64,000 nt of DNA from Delphinapterus leucas (GCF_002288925.2 NW_022098021.1:31657834-31721833); one strand, 5' to 3'; positions 1 to 11,705 are shown, numbered from the stretch's first letter. The notes: generated by a model from the letters alone, not told the origin. Program-made: numbers and translations.

Positions 1-750
1 GAATATATAAAAATAAACAGTAAATGTTTATGAAACAATCACCATCAGTATAAGAAGAAGCCATGCCCAATCTGTTTGAATTCCAGAGTAACAGGTTTAA
101 GTTATCATTCAGCAACAACCAAAATCTCATATGTAAAAACATCAGTGAATAAAATCCCTAGATACATATCAACCTGAATATACAGAGCTACATTATAGTG
201 GAATGACACTCAGATCCATTTTATACACATTTTTAATATTTCAAAGAAGAATATAAGAATGTTATTAGCCTAGTAAATTGTAAGTGATAGAGCAGCCGTC
301 TTATTCCCACTTAACATACTTTATATATCTTCTGCTCACTGACAGCTTCCACTTTGGAATGGCTGCTTATGAATTATTTGGAAGCATCAGGGCTGTCTCA
401 TCCAAAGATGCTCTTCCACCTTTTCTTCCCTAGTGATTTAGCATGTGTCTACCTCCTGGACCTCTTTGGAATATTATAATTTTTCCTATATTTTCCCCTA
501 TTATTTCTTTCATTCATGTGAGAGTGGAAGAACAAGTGAGCAAGGAAATTGTATGTTTCTTGCGGGGCAAAGGACACATAGATCATGATGTAAAGTTGAT
601 AGTCTAGAAACACTAAACCAGAAACCTCCCCAAAGTTGTTAGTGGTAACTTCCATGGCTTATTAGATAGTTACTGGGTGTCAATGGAAAATTGAGACAGA
701 AAACCTATGCTTAAAAAAGAATAGAGATAATTTTACTGTTTAAAGGTAAC
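1..750. other. AT-rich spacer, nothing recognised
   Basis: No repeat family, RNA gene or convincing reading frame was recognised. The only frame of note (449-655, minus strand) is short and has no family resemblance. Confidence 0.5.
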
Positions 751-779
751 ATAAACACACACACACACACACATATATA
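751..779. repeat. (AC)n/(AT)n microsatellite
   Basis: A run of AC dinucleotides passes directly into AT dinucleotides. It is a simple repeat and likely length-polymorphic. Confidence 0.9.
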
Positions 780-2715
780 TAATCTAAAGAAATTTGAAGA
801 ACTTATGCACAAAAAAGTGATTTGGCTCTAAAACCCATTTTTTAGAATACTCAATGAAAATAATTCTATTATTCTGTAGGGAAAAAAAAAGAAAGGGAAG
901 GTAGATAGTGTGGTAATACGGAAGAGTACTTATTATATGCAAGGCACTTTACATGTAGTATTTATTTTATTCCTCAATATATATTTATAGCATATATGCT
1001 ATATGATGTTTATATGTTAAGGAATGAAAATCTAAATGGAAATGTATCTCATTAAACATCCTATAGTTAATATGCGGTAAAGACTGCAGACTACCTCCTT
1101 GCCTCCACATTACCACCTCTGTAAGACAAGTTCTACCTTGTCTGTGTGACAGAATCCACGCCAGCTCAGAGCAGTGAAAAAGAAAGATGCACAATAGACA
1201 AATCCTACACATAAACTTTGAAAAAAAAATCCTTCATATGAAATATGAGAGAGAGAAAATGTCATATTTCCCTTCAGAGAAAGGGCTGTTGGTCTCAGGC
1301 TGCAAAAGAGGACCTGAAGTACAGGGTCAAAGGTGTTCATTCAGCCAGCAGTTTGGTGAGGCAGATATGTAGGCAACTTATTGACACTATGTTAAGAAAG
1401 CCACTTTTCATATTTGGGAGTTTTCCAAAAGACATGAAACATTATCTCTTTAATCATATCTACACCATGGAATTGATCACTTCTGCAATTGTTTTAAACA
1501 TTAGCTAGTTGAAACCATTTCAGAAGCTATAGCTTTTACTTGGAAAAAAAGTGCCAAACCTCAGAATGTAATAGGTATAAAATCCTCACCAGCGACAAGT
1601 GAAAGAAATACACCCTAAATCCCGAGTTGAAGATCTTCGAGTAGGAATATCATCCCAGTGTTTTCAGAAAATGAGCTCCAAGACCACCCACAACTGAATT
1701 CTTAAACCATGTAAGCAAGGAAAATGAGACACTTAAAGTTAGCAGCTGGCTCCCAAGTAGCAGTAATAGTAAATTTATAAATCAGATAACTTTGGCAAGA
1801 CACCTGCTTATTATTCTAAAAATTCTACAAATGCACCTCTGTGAACACATTCCTTTTGAAATCTTAGCAGAATTTCTCCTGTTGTATTTTTTTAAATGTA
1901 ATTGTAAAGGAGAGTTTTGAAATATTTTGAGCATTTAATTAATTATAAGTGGTACCCATGCTTTGTTCAAAATTATACTTAAATTGTATTTTACAATGAA
2001 TGTTTCAATATGTCAAGTGGTGCCCATTGGTTCCTTTTTCCAGCAAATCTTCATGAGAGTATGTTTTAATGACCCTGCTCATAAAAAAGGCTCCTCTGTG
2101 TCTGAGTATTATTACCCTGAATGAAGAGATTCCTGAAGTAGTTAAACTGTCCACATTTGTGCTAAGTGCCTATTAAAACTGCTTTAGTCTTTGGGAACTA
2201 CCTTTTGTTGTTGCTATTGCTGTTATTGTTGTTATAGTGGTGGTTTTAATTGTTCATTGATAAAACAAGTTCTTACCAATGAAAAGACATGAAGAAAGAA
2301 ACAGAACTGGAGTGGAGGATAGACATGTTTTTTTTGTAAGTTTTGCTCTCACTTCTCCCACTATTTTCTTTTTATTTATTGAAATGGCTCTGTAGCTCAG
2401 CAAGGAGAAAACAAAAGGAATGAAAATTCATTTAGATACTCTCTTTTATTTATGTTAACATTTCATCATATGCTGTTTTAACAATTTACTAAATGTTTAT
2501 TATGCACAGTGTTTCATTCTCAAGAGGATAAATAAGTTTCTGTCAGCACTTCTTCTATGAAATCCTATGTTGCTTGTGGATTTTAAAAATTCATAATAAA
2601 TATTTCCTTCAGGATGAAGCCAAGAAAGGAAATGCTTTGACACTGTTGATAAGTGAGCTTGTAACTAAAGAAATGGAAAATAAATATGTGCATAAATATT
2701 CACTTTGTGTATATG
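780..2715. other. AT-rich spacer, nothing recognised
   Basis: Several 60-90 codon frames occur on both strands between 985 and 1508, but they overlap one another and have no recognisable domains. A faint L2-like stretch lies around 2460-2540. I see no supported feature. Confidence 0.45.
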
Positions 2716-2767
2716 TGGAGAGGGGAGCAGAGAGAGAGAAGGGGAGAGACAGAGAGAGAATGAGAAG
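2716..2767 (+). repeat. purine-rich (GA)n low-complexity tract
   Basis: About 50 bases of almost pure A/G made of GAGA and GGGAGA units. The short frames across it on both strands are by-products of the low complexity. Confidence 0.8.
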
Positions 2768-3214
2768 GTGATTAATTCCTGGATCTTCTGATATTCTGTG
2801 TGGTTTCAGTGGTAACATTCCCACAGTTATGTCACTAGTTATATTCACAAAATAGAAATGGAAAACCAGACAATGGACAAGACAATGCCCAAGGTCTTGT
2901 CAGTTCCAAATTTTTATTACCCTATTATATTAAGAACAAAATAGAATGGAAGATAAATGTCAAATAAATATCAAAAGGCGGAGGATGACAGTCTCTAGTC
3001 CTCTCATAATAGATATCCCACATCATTTGACTTACATGAGAGGATACAGATACATATATGCATACGTACATACATACATTTGTAATTCACTAGTTCTAAG
3101 CAATACACTGAAAAGTAACAGAATTTGGTTGGAAGGGGCCTGAAATCCTTGTCTGCACATCTTAGTTATCAAAGTTGTTTTTAAAGGGAATGAGAAGATT
3201 GATTGATTATTATT
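2768..3214. other. spacer, nothing recognised
   Basis: It contains only a short imperfect CATA tetranucleotide stretch near 3055-3080. Confidence 0.45.
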
Positions 3215-3420
3215 TGTCAAACACTCTTATAAGCCCTTATCTATTAAATTACTTAATCTTTTAAACAGTATTATAAGGTAAGCTATTATGATAATATTCT
3301 GATTTTTCAGATTGAGAAAAATTAGAAAGGGCAGTTAGTAACTCACCAAGGTCACACTAATCCTAAGTGGCAGAGATGGGCTTCCCAACCAAGTAGTCAG
3401 TTTCCAAGCTTAGATGGTAC
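3215..3420 (-). repeat. MIR SINE, minus strand
   Basis: The reverse-complement MIR pattern is visible in order. First comes the 'aataagcccttatct...taatcttttaa' tail region, then a 'gattgagaaaaat' equivalent of the 'gatgaggaaact' core. It ends with 'aaggtcacactaatcctaagtggcagagatggg', the tRNA-side segment. Old and diverged. Confidence 0.7.
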
Positions 3421-4038
3421 ACTGATCGAACTCCACCTCTCAAAGAGGAGATTGTGACATGGATCTCTCACTAACCAAATGCAGATCTTAATATATGACC
3501 AAAGTGAAATGAACAAGATATTTTTCTGTCTATACAAAATACTTTCAAAATATGGAAACTTCAGAAAAAGATAAGGCAGAAGATAAACATTTTCTGTAAG
3601 TCCATTGTCCAGATGTAATAGTTAATATCTTGGTGAATATTCTTATAGTTACTTTTGGTTTTACAAAGCTCTGTTTAATCAATAGACTGAGCATTTCCTA
3701 ATGTCATTAAATCTTCATTCAGAGCATGCTTTTGGATAGCCAATTAATTGTATCACAATTTATTTAATAATTGCTATATTTTGTAGATATAGGCATAGCA
3801 GGTTTACTCAGTCTTACTCAGGAGCTTAATGAGATCTTTAATACTAAATTCATTAATCTGTTTATAGTAGTTTTCTATACGCTATGACACATTATCAGAA
3901 TTTTCATGGCTAAAAATGACACACATTTATTATGACAGTGTCTATTGGTCAGAGACCAGACACAGCTTAAGTGAGTCCTTTGCTCTGGGTCTCACAAGAC
4001 TGCTGTTAATATGTCCACAAGGCTGCTTGCTTTCTTTC
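3421..4038. other. spacer, possible LINE remnant
   Basis: A weak resemblance to old L1 3' sequence runs from about 3590 to 3820 (plus-strand text similar to reverse-complement L1M). It is too diverged to call. Nothing else was recognised. Confidence 0.35.
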
Positions 4039-4536
4039 TTTTTTTTTTTTTTTTTAATTGGGGGATAGTTGCTTTACAATGTTGTGTTAGTTTCTGCTGT
4101 ACAACGAAGTGAATCAGCTATACATATACATAGAGCCCCTCCCTCATGGACCTCCCTCACACACCCCCATTCCACCCTTCTAGGTCACTACAGAGCACGG
4201 AGCTGAGCTCCCTGCTCTATATAGTAGGTTGCCACTAGCTATCTGTTTTACACATGGTAGTGTATATACATATATACAGTGGAATATTACTCAGACATAA
4301 AAAGGAACAAAATTGGGTCATTTGTAGAGACCTGGATGGACCTAGAGTCTGTTATACAGAGTGAAGTAAGTCAGAAAGAGAAAAACAAATACCGTACATT
4401 AAGGCATATATGTGGAATCTAGAAAAATGGCACAGATGAACCTATTTGCAGGGTAGGAATAGAGAGGCAGACATAGAGAACGGACGTGTGGACACAGCAG
4501 GAGAAAGGAGGAGTGGGATGAATTGGGAGATTGGGA
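4039..4536 (-). mobile_element. 5'-truncated L1 with 5' inversion (twin priming)
   Basis: The left part (4039 to about 4268) reads on the minus strand as an L1 3' UTR. It starts with a poly-T run at 4039-4055, the A-tail in reverse. The right part (about 4265-4536) reads on the plus strand as the L1 ORF2 end and the start of the 3' UTR, with 'ggaatattactcag' and 'gtagagacctggatgg'. The plus piece stops at 'gagattggga', exactly where the minus piece, read backwards, takes over with 'tatatacactaccatgtg'. The two halves share 'tatata' at the junction. An imperfect target duplication ('ctgcttgctttctt' before, 'ctgctttctt' after) flanks it. The lengths and junction are as expected for twin-primed insertion. 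Confidence 0.85.
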
Positions 4537-4589
4537 AAGCTGCTTTCTTATCTAGAGGCTCCACTGGGAGAGATTTGCTTTGAAGGTCC

Positions 4590-4990
4590 CTCAAGTTGTT
4601 GGCAGAATTCATCTCCTTACTGCTGTAGAACAGAGCTCTTGAATTTCTTGCTGACTGTGGACCAGAGGCTACCTACCCTCAGCCACAAGGGGTCATCAAT
4701 CCCTCCTTGCTAACTGACTCTTGCCATAAACAGTTCACAAGTCATGCTTCTTCAAAGCCAGAAAGAGAGTGAGAGAGAGAGCTGAAAAGAACAGCCTTAT
4801 ATAATTTTACATAATCATGGAGTAACTTCTGTAACTTTTGCCATATTCTATTGGCTGGAAACAAGTCTCAGGTCCCATCTACACCCAAGGGAGTGCATGG
4901 ATTACTCAAAGGCATGAACATCAAGAAGTGGGGACCCTGGTCCCCCACACTTGTATTCACTCTTCCCCAGAGCTTCCTTGGTATATAGAG
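4590..4990. repeat. ancient interspersed repeat, family not assigned
   Basis: Typical phrases of an old mammalian repeat run through here: 'ggcagaattcatctcctta', 'cttcttcaaagccagaaag', 'catattctattggctgga', 'caagtctcaggtcccat'. I recognise the layout as shared with other old copies but cannot name the family. The small frames inside it are incidental. Confidence 0.5.
4733..4822 (+). repeat. left arm of a 90-bp inverted duplication
   Basis: Positions 4733-4822 match the reverse complement of 6551-6642 with one substitution (a T here is a G in the other copy) and one 2-base indel. This arm lies inside the ancient repeat at 4590-4990 and is contiguous with it, so it is probably the source copy. 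Matching stops abruptly at both ends. Confidence 0.9.
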
Positions 4991-5439
4991 TTGTCCAAGA
5001 GAAAGCATCTCAAGGACAAATCACTGCTGCAAGCAAGTGCCTCTGTCTCAGTGAACTTTAATTTGAGACTCAAACAGCTGTTAATGGCCTTGTTCAGGAT
5101 GTCCCAATATGTGTGGCATGTCTTTCTGGACAGGCAACTGAGAGGCCCCCTCAGTCCTCCTCCGCTTCTCTGACCCTGAGGAATACAAGGTTTCACAGTG
5201 CCTTCAGGGCTCTCCAGGTCAGTTTCACGTAGAACATATAACTTACGTCAGATAACACCAAATATATTTTCAAAATCTGGTGGCAATCTATCCATTTCTT
5301 TTGTGTGTCTTTGCAGCAAGTACCCAGATTACAAATCTATATTGTTAATAGAGATTATGTGATTAACATTACCTTTTTTCCCCTCAAAGGCCAAATTTCT
5401 CCATACTAAAATATCTATTAAGTAGACCATCTCTTTATT
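4991..5439. other. spacer, nothing recognised
   Basis: A 111-codon plus-strand frame (4838-5173) starts in the ancient repeat and ends here. It has no domain or compositional support and is regarded as chance. Confidence 0.45.
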
Positions 5440-5640
5440 ATTCATTTATTCATTCATTTGTTTATTTAATGAATGCTCTTGAATTGTCTCGGCAGAAGCT
5501 GAGAGTATAATGGAGAACAAGATATGATTTCTGCCACAAAAAGGTGAGAATATATTGGGGGAATATAGACAAGAACAACTAGACAAAAAACTGGAATAAT
5601 AATTAATCACTTGATGTTGATAAGAGATATGAAGTAAACT
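5440..5640 (-). repeat. L2 LINE 3' end, minus strand
   Basis: It begins with the reverse-complement L2 tail 'ttcatttattcattcatttg', followed by an 'agagtataatggagaaca' equivalent of 'gggatacagcagtgaaca'. Then comes the 'gacaagaacaactagac' stretch. Diverged. Confidence 0.55.
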
Positions 5641-6149
5641 AACAGGATGTTGTGTCAGAGAATAAGGTGAGTCTGATCTCATTAGTGCAGCCCAAACAAA
5701 GAGGCTTAGGTTGTATTTGTCTGAGTGCCACCCGAAAGGCTTTTCAATCCAGATGTTCAAAGAGCTTAATCAAAACTGGTTGGGCAAAGGCCATAGCCTT
5801 TCTTCATGTTCCCTAAGCAACACATGGGCATGCATTGTTTTAAAACACAAAGTTATTCTGGATTCAGTAGTCACGTGGGAAAAAAGAGATCATATGACTG
5901 TTCTTATTGCCACTCCTCTCCTTTAGAGACAGGCTTCTCTTATATGCCGAGACCTACAAAAAACAGTGTGAGTTTAGATAAGCTCTTCAGATCATTACTG
6001 ACCTGCTTGACCTCAGCTTGGGCTGTACCACTGTCCACTCTGGAGAGGTCACAATCATTATTTCCAAATCAGTAAATATGCACCCATCCATCCCAATCAT
6101 TTCACCCACTTGTCTTGGTGAAGGAACTTCAGGCTTTCTTTAGTGCTTA
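5641..6149. other. spacer, nothing recognised
   Basis: Short overlapping plus-strand frames (5711-6075) show no family resemblance. No repeat was recognised. Confidence 0.45.
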
Positions 6150-6415
6150 GAGAGGGGAAGGATAAATTAGGGGTTTGGAATTAACATATACACACTACTA
6201 TATACAAAATAGATAATCAACGAGGACCTACTATATAGCACAGGGAACTCTACTCAATATTCTGTAATAACCTATATGGGTAAAGAATCTGAAAAAGAAT
6301 GGGTATATGTATATGAATAACTGAATCACTTTGCTGTACAGCTGAAACTAGCACAACATTGTAAATCAGCTATTCTCCAATATAAAATAAAAATTAAATT
6401 AAAAAAAGAAAAATC
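6150..6415 (+). mobile_element. L1 3' UTR fragment, plus strand
   Basis: A 5'-truncated L1 tail containing 'acactactatatacaaaat', 'tatagcacagggaactctac' and 'gctgtacagctgaaact', ending in an A-rich tail. The 9-base repeat 'tagtgctta' at 6141-6149 and 6416-6424 fits a target-site duplication. Confidence 0.85.
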
Positions 6416-6550
6416 TAGTGCTTAATTTGGGACAAAATTTAAGTGATATGGACAAGCAATAAAAGAAATTATCTGGGCAAATCATCCCTTACCAGAAATC
6501 GCATATCTTTATTTCTGTTCATTAGAGAAATTCATGAGTTTTTGATTAAA

Positions 6551-6642
6551 CTCCATGATTATGTAACATTATATAAGGCTGTTCTTTTCAGCTCTCTCTC
6601 TCACTCTCTTTCTGGCTTTGAAGAAGCAAATGACTTGTGAAC
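6551..6642 (-). repeat. right arm of a 90-bp inverted duplication
   Basis: Near-perfect reverse complement of 4733-4822, with one substitution and two extra T/A bases. The flanks show no further match to the ancient repeat that contains the other arm. This copy therefore looks like an isolated 92-base block, not an independent full repeat copy. Confidence 0.85.
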
Positions 6643-9075
6643 CACACCCTTCCCAACATACACATTTTAAACCTGGTATGTGATATTCCAAGGCGTAACT
6701 GAACAATTGTAACTTAATGATTCAGTAATATTGCTCAAGATATGATCACAGAAAAATCTTTAATAATTCCATTTGATAGTGGAAGCATATGTAGAATCAA
6801 AATAACATAAGCAGTGAGGAATATGTAGAGATCAAGTGTTTTCTAAGAGAATTTTGTCCCATTACAAATCCACACATTAATTTGGAAAGAAAAGTTATCT
6901 TTACATTATTCAGGCTTTGCATTCAGAAACTTGATATAGCTCTCTGTTTACCTAAATACTTTATCTTTCTCAGTAAAGTTTTATAAACTTCTCCCTATAG
7001 GTCTTACCCATTTTCTTGTTAGGATTATTTTTAAATAATATGTAAGTTTTTTGGTTGCTATTGAGTATAAGCAATGGTTCCTATTTATTTTACCTTTTAA
7101 TGGTCACCTCTTCTAATGGTCACCTTCTAATGGTTGAATAGCAATTGACTTTTGCACATTTATCTTATATATGACCATTACTAACCATACAATTTTGACA
7201 GCCTCTTAAATGGAAATAACATTCACAAAAGTTGTGTCAAAGGTCATTAACACTAGTTTAGATCTCCATTTGTACCGACTAGTTATTTCAGAGGATTTTT
7301 AATTTTTGAGTAGTTTATTTAAAGTTTTCGTATTATTTTGATTTTTAGAGCATCTAAAGTTTTAAAGCATTCCTCAATTTCAACATTGAGAAGAATACAG
7401 AGATAATTTTTGATTAACCATAAGAAAACATTTTGTATATGTCCCCTGAGAATTTAAACAACTTTTTTTCTTTGCTCCCTCTATTTGGTCTTATGCTGCA
7501 TGGTATATTTCTTTATCAATGTAAAGTTTCAGGGCTATAGAGATAAACAATTAAAAATTTAAAAAACTACACTTCCACCCACATATCTTTGATTGTAAAC
7601 ACCAAAACTGAGTTGCCCCTTTTGGTCCATCCCCTTAGATTTATTCTCTCCACTTTCCTCACTTCCTAGCTGCATCACTCTAATTTAGTTACAAAATATT
7701 ATTTTTAAAATATTTATATAAAATTATATCTACAACAATTATTTAAACTTGACAAAATGTTTAATTGGCAGTAATATATATTACAAGCCCTTTTATATTA
7801 TGATTATTTTGAGCTTTTAGTTTTGTTTCCTCTCAAAATCCAGAAGGCATTGTGCTATATAATTTTGAGTCTTTGCATAGTTGAGAATTTTCTTTGCACA
7901 AGAAATGAGAGTGTAGCGCATACAACCATTTGCCTGCAATAAATAAAAGACTCTAGCAGTATACCATTAATAAAAATGTTCATGTATTTGCAAACCTACA
8001 TTCAGGATTGTACAGTATGTAGTATATTTTAAATGATTAGGCTTAATTAAGCTAAGTATAACTATCTAATAATAGAAGTCCTGGAAAAAATTTTTTCAAA
8101 GACTAAATGCTGTATAAAATCTATAAAAGTCTAGGAATGTCCTTGACTAGAGATTTTTATGAGGAACAAATGAAACATTTAACCGACTCCAGTCTTCCCC
8201 TCACGTTCTTTTGAGTAAAACACCTGTGGTTTCATCTGCTAAATCTTTGCTCAGGGTGATAGGTGAATACAGACTTTCTTCTTTTTGTACTTAAACATCT
8301 TCAGAAACTTAAAGACCATTTGTACCCTAAGTTAGGTCACATACAAGTAAAGACTCTCCTGCCATGTAGCCCCACCCACCGCCCAGGTACATAATGCCAT
8401 ACTTTGATTTCCATCTGACTTTGTTCCCTTGGCTTTAGTATATGGTTCTGCCTCTGTGATTTAGGCCACCCTGGAACTTGTCACTAGCAAAGACTCTTTA
8501 TAACTGTGATTCCCACTTCTCTCAACAATTACACCCTGCAAGAGGTCAAAATGAATATTCCAGGGGCCTTACACATGCTGCCTGCTACATCGTCAGTCAT
8601 GTGCATCCCAGATGTTACACTTCGGCAGAGCAGCACTTCTTTGGGGAATATTCAGGGCTGCTATTTTTCACTTTCTTAGCAACAAGGCAAATGAGGGAGG
8701 AAGTATCTTTCCTTTCATTTAACCCCTAGGTCTGTTTTGCTTACTTTGCAGTTGGAACAAGAGAAAGCATCTTAGAAAATGTATCTTTGATAGCATGACT
8801 AGTCTCTAGATAAAGCACTCCTCATATTGTTCAAAAATGCAATTTGTAGAAACAGGGAGCTTCTGTGGGAGAAATGAAGTAGGGAAGATCTTTCTTTCTT
8901 AAGGGATACTTTCTTTTGTATTTTCTCACCAGTCTCTTTCTTCTCCATGTTACTTGAGATGAATCCAGTGTGGGTTTCCACTTTGAAGGAGCCCTCCTTT
9001 ATTGAAGGTAGAATGAAGAGTAAGGACACATGATATGGGCAGTTTAAGTGAGTTTTGCTCTAAAGATTGGATTAG
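6643..9075. other. AT-rich spacer, nothing recognised
   Basis: About 2.4 kb with no repeat family I can name and no convincing exon. A short near-duplication ('ctaatggtcacctt') is seen around 7100-7130. The 83-codon plus-strand frame at 8478-8729 and the 76-codon minus-strand frame at 8799-9029 carry no recognisable domain. Confidence 0.5.
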
Positions 9076-9265
9076 AATTGCCAGATTAAATACAGGATGT
9101 CTAGTTAAATTTGAATTTCAAATAAACTATAAATATTATTTAACTGTAAGTATGTTCTAAATATTGCAAGGTACATACTTATACGTAAAAATCATTTTTT
9201 AATCTGAAATTCAGTTTTTTTCTGTAATTGTTTCTATATTTTTATTTTCTAACACTGCCAACCTT
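9076..9265. mobile_element. degenerate palindromic DNA-transposon remnant (MITE-like)
   Basis: It opens with 'attgccagattaaataca', continues with 'ttaaatttgaatttcaaat' and closes with 'aatctgaaattcag...actgccaacc', roughly the reverse complement of the opening. A central arm pair 'taagtatgtt' / 'gtacatactta' is visible. This is the layout of an old non-autonomous palindromic element. Heavily diverged, and the family is not named with certainty. Confidence 0.45.
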
Positions 9266-9779
9266 AGATTGGACTAAAGGGCAAGAGTGACATGTTGCTC
9301 ATCTGAGTTCATAACAGTAGGACAGGAAATGGTATAGAGACTTAAAACCAATTTCCAATCCCGGTTAGAGACTGCATACTTGCATTTAGGGATGTATACC
9401 TTTTAAATACCCATGGGGTCTGGAGAGGTGGAAAAAGGAGGGGTGATTTACAGCAGGCTTGTTGAGGTTTGGGCGATGAGAATCCAGATGAAACATCAAT
9501 ACTAAAAATGATACTAATAGTCCCCTCCTTGCCCCGATTTTGCTTTAGGTAATCAATCTTGTCAATGGGAGGGATTAAGAATAAAAGTATCTGTTATTAC
9601 ACAATCCCCACCAGCCTCAAAGTATGACCTATAATGTGTATTAACATAAGTTTGGTAGAATTATGAAGTGGTTTTTAGTTTTAAAGAGAACACCGTAAAA
9701 GAAAATAGAAACAGTTTGTTCTTTACAGGACACAATGTTGTAGCAGTCTATCTCCTCTTTTTGAATGTCTTCCATCTCA
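9266..9779. other. spacer, nothing recognised
   Basis: No repeat family or exon recognised. Confidence 0.45.
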
Positions 9780-10310
9780 CTCTCTTTAACTAGACAGTCT
9801 CGTATCTCTCAGGTCTCAGATCATCCACTGTAGATAGCCTTCTACTTATCACCTCCCTCTTCCATTTTTGTGTCTCTCTCTCACTAGACTGAGAGCTCTT
9901 TGAGGACAAGGACCATTTCTTATTCACCTCTATGTCTTAGAACCTAGCAACCAGTGGAACTCAAGAATTATTTGTTGGGCTTCCCTGGTGGAGCAGTGGT
10001 TGAGAATCTGCCTGCCAATGCAGGGAACACGGGTTCGAGCCCTGGTCTGGGAGGATCCCACATGCCGCGGAGCAACTAGGCCCGTGAGCCACAACTACTG
10101 AGCCTGCATGTCTGGAGCCTGTGCTCCACAACAAGAGAGGCCGCGATAGTGAGAGGCCCAGGCACCGCAATGAAGAGTGGCCCCCGCTTGCCGCAACTAG
10201 AGAAAGCTTTCGCACAGAGACAAAGACCCAACACAGCCAAAAATAAATAAATAAATTAATTAAAAAGCAAGTTTAAAAAAAGAATTATTTGTTGAGTGAA
10301 TAAAGAGGTA
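9780..10310 (+). repeat. L2 LINE 3' end, split by a SINE
   Basis: The stretch 'agactgagagctctttgagg', then 'aaggaccatttctta' and 'gaactcaagaattatttgttg', is the plus-strand L2 3' end. It resumes after the SINE with 'ttgttgagtgaataaa' (10,291 onward), completing the usual L2 terminus. The insertion at 9978-10,279 is thus younger than the L2. Confidence 0.7.
9978..10279 (+). mobile_element. CHR-type SINE (long form), plus strand
   Basis: tRNA-derived head 'gcttccctggtggagcagtgg' (A-box region) and 'acgggttcgagccctggt' (B-box region). It continues through the long-form body 'gcttgccgcaactagagaaa' to an (AAAT)n tail. A perfect 15-base target duplication, 'aagaattatttgttg', lies at 9963-9977 and 10,280-10,294. 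The promoter boxes are internal. Transposition used LINE machinery in trans (established for this class). Confidence 0.95.
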
Positions 10311-10749
10311 AAATCTGCAATAAAATTGTGTGAAAACAAGAACCACTCAACAGATTTTGAAGTAAGGAGAGTCATGAAATAATTCCAAAATGCACAATTA
10401 CAAATCTTTAAATCAATATCAGAAAATCGCTAAACTAAGATAAGATTTAAGAAGAATTAGGTCATAAGACACTTCAAGTGTTTAAGCCGCATGCTAGAAA
10501 AAGTGGTATATTTAAGCTGAGGAATGTACTTCAGCTTCAATGTGGACATTTCACTTACTGCCATCTTGTTAAGTCCTCTTCTTGGGAACATAATACATTA
10601 AACACTGTAGATATTTATCAAATAAGCTTCTTCAACTTAGGAATAAAATAAAGCAATTAAACTATATTCCACTGCATGATTTAAGTTTCATTTAAATTTG
10701 AGTGATTATTTATAGTTCGTGGCAATTTAAAGTACCACTATGTTTTAGA

Positions 10750-11400
10750 AAATTAGTTTAAAAATCTTTAAAATATTCATACCATTTAACTCAAAAATTT
10801 CACTTACAAATTAATTCAAGTATGAAAGCTATTTTATCTGCAAAGAAACGTCAATTCATTATATATTGCAACAAATCACAGGAAACAACCTAGGTAACCA
10901 GCAAGCAGAAAATGGTTAAATAAGTTTTAACACCTACATTCAATTGGAAATTATTTAGCTATTTACAATATTGTTTAGGGACTTCCCTGGTGGCACAGTG
11001 GTTAAGAATCCGCCTGCCAATGCAGGGGTCACGGGTTCGAGTCCTGGTCCGGGAAGATTCCCCCATGCCGTGGAGCAGCTAAGCCCGTGTGCCACAACTT
11101 CAGAGCCTATGCTTTAGAGCCCATGAGCCACAGTTACTGAGCCCGTGTGCCACAACAACTGAAACCCGAGTGCCTAGAGCCTGTGGTCCAAAACAAGAGA
11201 AACCACTGCAATGAGAAGCCCACGCACCGCAATGAAGAGTAAACCCCGCTTGCCGCAACTAGAGAACAGGCAACTAGAGAAAGCCCGCACGCAGCAACAA
11301 AGATCCAATGCAGTCTAACATAAATAAATGAATAAATTTAAAATATTGTTTAGAAAAACATGTTACACATGAAACTATTTATAATGTTACATAATTAAAA
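10750..11400 (+). repeat. old L1 3' remnant, split by a SINE
   Basis: The plus-strand phrases 'caacctaggtaaccagcaag', 'aaatggttaaataagtttta' and 'ttatttagctatttacaat' match the layout of the L1M/L1ME 3' end ('ggttaaataaattatggtac', 'tatgcagct'). The element continues after the SINE at 11,354. Diverged. Confidence 0.5.
10979..11341 (+). mobile_element. CHR-type SINE (long form), plus strand
   Basis: Head 'acttccctggtggcacagtgg' and B-box region 'acgggttcgagtcctggt', with the long-form body ending in an (AAAT)n tail. A perfect 12-base target duplication, 'aatattgtttag', lies at 10,967-10,978 and 11,342-11,353. At about 363 bases it is longer than its neighbour because the middle part, with repeated 'gcccgtgtgccacaac' units, is expanded. 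Confidence 0.95.
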
Positions 11401-11514
11401 TAAAATATAACCAAAATGTAATTTATACAAAAAAATAACAGGAAAAGTAATTACAGGAAGTAGAACAAAATAACATTTTTAAAAATGGTGATTCGATGTT
11501 CTTTAAGTTCCCAT

Positions 11515-11705
11515 CATTTTTCTAAGTATTTTAAATATGTCAACTCATTTAAGCCCTTTAACCACCCCATGAAGTAGGTACCATTATTATTGCCATCTTA
11601 CAAATGAGGATGTAAGTCACAAGCATGTTAAATAAGTTGCTTAAGTCACACAGCCAATCAGTAGAAGAGGCAATATTCAAACCCAGGCAGCCTAGAGCCA
11701 GAGAA
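11515..11705 (-). repeat. MIR SINE, minus strand
   Basis: Reverse-complement MIR, in order: 'ttctaagtattttaaata', 'tcaactcatttaagccct', 'atgaagtaggtaccatta', 'acaaatgagga', 'agtcacacagccaatcag', 'tcaaacccaggcagcctag'. Confidence 0.85.

Noticed and set aside
9978..10060. tRNA gene suggested by A-box/B-box-like text
   Set aside because: The boxes are the tRNA-derived head of a SINE. No cloverleaf gene with mature ends is present.
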